A DNA stretch of 64,000 bases from Gracilimonas sp040882225. Its GTDB lineage: Bacteria; Bacteroidota; Rhodothermia; Balneolales; Balneolaceae. How positions within the stretch are numbered: the first letter of the stretch is position 1; every line of letters starts with the position of its first letter. Below, in pieces: positions 62,083-64,000 of this stretch. The translations under genes were made by a program, and so were the position numbers. The stretch is from NCBI GenBank assembly GCA_040882225.1, contig JBBEBR010000014.1:558001-622000 (forward strand), written 5' to 3'. The notes beneath the pieces are model-generated. The model saw nothing but the letters and a program-made list of their open reading frames with translations. It was not told where the DNA came from and did not search any database.

Positions 62083-63058
62083 GTTGAAGTGCTAATGTAT
62101 AGGCTTGTTTAAAAGAGGAGGGATCTGCTACTCCGTTTCCGGCAATATTGAAAGCAGTTCCATGGTCGGGAGAAGTTCGTATGATTGGTAAACCGGCGGT
62201 AAAATTAACTCCCCTTCCAAAACTCAGCAATTTAAAAGGCGCTAATCCCTGATCGTGATACATTGCGAGAATAGCGTCATATTGTTCATGAAGCTTCTGG
62301 CCAAAGAATCCATCAGCCGGAAAGGGCCCGTCTGCGGTTATTCCCTTAGCGCGCATTTCTTCTAAAGCGGGTATTATCTTTTCTATTTCCTCGGTTCCGA
62401 TAACACCTCCATCACTCGCATGTGGATTCAGCCCAAATACGGCAATTCTTGGAGAAACTATCCCAAAATCATTTTTGAGACTGCTATTTAATAACTCGAT
62501 TTTTCTATGAAGTAATGCCCCAGTGATCGATCCCGCAACTTTGCTGATCGGTATATGGGTAGTAGCGAGCGCCACCCGAAGGTTATTATTCACCAACATC
62601 ATTAAAACGGAGTCGGTGTTGGTTTGAGAAGCCAAATATTCTGTGTGGCCGGGAATTTGATACCCCGCAAGATGTATCGCTTCCTTAGAAATAGGAGAAG
62701 TAACTAAAGCGGCGCAATTGCCCGCTACTACTTCCTTAATTGCTTTCTTGATCGATTTCATGGCAATTTCACCACTTTCACTGGATTGTTTTCCAGGTGT
62801 GATGGCGGCCGAATTAAAATCAATTGGAAGAATATTAATCTTGCCATGTTGAAAATTTTTCACACTTTCCGCAATGTGAAAGTCAGATTGGAGAGAAAGT
62901 TTTTCCGAGTAGAAATTGATCACTTCAACAGGAGAAATAATAACCGGTGTGGATTTGCCAAGATCGGTTTCTTTAACATGCTTAAGGACTATTTCGGGTC
63001 CAATCCCATTAAAATCCCCAATAGAAATAGCTATATGTGGAGCCGGATTAATTCCCAT
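62045..63058 (-). CDS. pdxA: 4-hydroxythreonine-4-phosphate dehydrogenase
   Basis: 337 residues. ISIGDFNGIGPEIVLKHV near the N-terminus, metal ligands in IPGHTEYLASQT, GLNPHASDGGVIG and LAMYHDQGLAPFKLLS, and RTSPDHGTAFNIAGNG at the C-terminus. It acts in DXP-dependent pyridoxal phosphate synthesis. The ATG at 63058 follows the GWxTD gene stop at 63089 by 30 bases. The SxGDPxGxGPE motif reads GDFNGIGPE here, a substitution of Pro by Phe-Asn that seems tolerable. Confidence 0.93.
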   Translation of the reverse strand: MGINPAPHIAISIGDFNGIGPEIVLKHVKETDLGKSTPVIISPVEVINFYSEKLSLQSDFHIAESVKNFQHGKINILPIDFNSAAITPGKQSSESGEIAMKSIKKAIKEVVAGNCAALVTSPISKEAIHLAGYQIPGHTEYLASQTNTDSVLMMLVNNNLRVALATTHIPISKVAGSITGALLHRKIELLNSSLKNDFGIVSPRIAVFGLNPHASDGGVIGTEEIEKIIPALEEMRAKGITADGPFPADGFFGQKLHEQYDAILAMYHDQGLAPFKLLSFGRGVNFTAGLPIIRTSPDHGTAFNIAGNGVADPSSFKQAYTLALQLANKRIREAANS

Positions 63059-63088
63059 TCAATTGCCGCAACTGAAATTCAACTTTCA

Positions 63089-64000
63089 TTACCTGGTACC
63101 TACTAAAACATAATCACCGAAACCTGTACTGGCTTCGAAAACAAAAGTGCGGTTATTGTATGTCCAAACTTCACGAACTCGCTCTCCAGCTGGAAATAGC
63201 CTCTCTTTCGACTCGGGTGGGCCGAATTTGATATAGACTTCTCCCTGATCATTCTCGTGACCAAGAGGATTTTCCTGACTGCCAAACTCTTTATAAGCGT
63301 AATCTATTCTTCTATAATATTCTGCCATCAGCTCATTGAACACTGTTTCGGGAGTTGGATCTTTACTACTCCAGAACTTTCGAAATTTTTCTTCTTTTTC
63401 CTGATTGCTGCCACTCTTAATTCGTTTTACTTCGTCTTCACTTACTATGTACTTCAGCATGTCAATGGCTACATCCAGATTGAACAAACTTGCCGGCATA
63501 TCTGGCCAATATGACTTAAAGAAGGTTTTCGCAACGGGAGTTTTCTCGTCTCCTTTTTGCACATTTAAAAGATAAGCGGCATTTTCGAATTTTTTATGAG
63601 GCACTTTCACAACAGCATAAGTATAAGGGGAGTTGCCTTGTGTTAGTTTTAGAGAAGGTTCATTTCGTTGCTGAAGTGAAACTGTAGATTCCGTAAAAAT
63701 TTCAGCCGATGAAATATCCTGAGAATGTACATTTTTCCCAGCGGTAGTATCTCTGCGGCTTATTTTTGCTTCATTTATCACCAAACGATATTGGAAAGAT
63801 TCCTCATAATTAGGAATACGAATCAGGGCATAGAAATCTTCCCCGAAAGGTACGTTCTGTTCCATATTCATCAGCTTAAGGTTTTTTTGATCGGATGAAT
63901 TCTCAAACTCGCTCACTAAAATTATCTCACCGGTTTTCTTCTTCGCTAAATCAGGAAGCGCGATATTACGGCGTTGCGTACTGCGCTCATTTCGCTCCTG
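63089..64000 (-). CDS. GWxTD-domain protein, 5' partial
   Basis: The frame is open to base 64000; residues before the GTG at 63916 (RRNIALPDLAKKKTGEIILV) continue without a stop, so the gene begins outside the window. The C-terminal part contains the GWxTD-domain arrangement FWSSKDPTPETVFNELMAE and YYRRIDYAYKEF, then HENDQGEVYIKFGPPE, where the Gly-Trp pair of the name is replaced by Gly-His. GWxTD proteins are near-signature for Balneolota/Rhodothermota, usually exported, and of unknown function. It leads the pdxA-methyltransferase-ftsE operon. Confidence 0.82.
   Translation of the reverse strand, partial: QERNERSTQRRNIALPDLAKKKTGEIILVSEFENSSDQKNLKLMNMEQNVPFGEDFYALIRIPNYEESFQYRLVINEAKISRRDTTAGKNVHSQDISSAEIFTESTVSLQQRNEPSLKLTQGNSPYTYAVVKVPHKKFENAAYLLNVQKGDEKTPVAKTFFKSYWPDMPASLFNLDVAIDMLKYIVSEDEVKRIKSGSNQEKEEKFRKFWSSKDPTPETVFNELMAEYYRRIDYAYKEFGSQENPLGHENDQGEVYIKFGPPESKERLFPAGERVREVWTYNNRTFVFEASTGFGDYVLVGTR

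Noticed and set aside
1..64000. rRNA, tRNA, CRISPR array, prophage or transposase
   Set aside because: No sequence pattern for any of these was seen on either strand; no integrase or transposase-like protein is encoded.

Overview
The window is about 42-43% GC by eye and carries no rRNA, tRNA, phage or CRISPR. Gene content points to a marine member of the Bacteroidota/Balneolota/Rhodothermota assemblage, most likely Balneolota. The evidence is a GWxTD-type protein at the right edge, DUF2723, DUF4920 and DUF5723 proteins, a subtilase with a long insert between Asp and His, a Ser/Thr kinase-TPR protein, carotenoid-type desaturases, many lipoproteins, few Shine-Dalgarno sequences and several TTG starts. 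The assignment is an inference; no 16S or marker search was possible. A run of exactly 100 N marks this as a draft assembly.

Left part (1-18 kb): a partial surface protein and a DUF5723 outer-membrane protein; an overlapping NAD-salvage operon (pncB, pncA and an MnmC2-like FAD oxidoreductase); a three-lipoprotein operon (COG3014-like, LPP20-like, LpoB-like); an Ig-like lipoprotein with an MscS channel; a beta-propeller lipoprotein; DUF4920 and HExxH proteins; a frameshifted four-helix-bundle (S23/IVP) gene set among heptamer-type repeats; and SUI1, MATE and a possibly degenerate AAA-like protein.

Middle (18-40 kb): a very large lipoprotein of tandem Ig-like modules, split by the 100-N gap. 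Merging the identical 48 bp on both sides of the gap restores one frame of about 1558 residues. Then MFS and iron-type ABC permeases, a PYROXD2-like oxidoreductase, a subtilase with a hexanucleotide repeat in its signal peptide, DUF445, YbeY, DUF2723, an NSS transporter, a PH-domain protein, MsrB, a 16-residue surface-repeat protein and a GT2 glycosyltransferase.

Right part (40-64 kb): metallophosphoesterase, CrtI-type desaturase, VOC protein, BrkB, a UbiA-like protein, RlmD, a cyclic-nucleotide-binding protein, a BamA/TamA-type barrel, DUF2795, then a forward run tatA-gatA-SDR-M28 peptidase-prmA-Ppx/GppA. An ECF sigma factor faces a Ser/Thr kinase-TPR protein, followed by queG and an operon GWxTD-pdxA-methyltransferase-ftsE.

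Most of the window is ordinary chromosomal backbone. The least explained structures are a dispersed intergenic repeat with terminal inverted repeats (13886-14060 and 59123-59346), the IVP cassette, the modular Ig lipoprotein with phased GTTAC repeats upstream, and twin hairpins next to ftsE. I found no convincing new multi-gene system.
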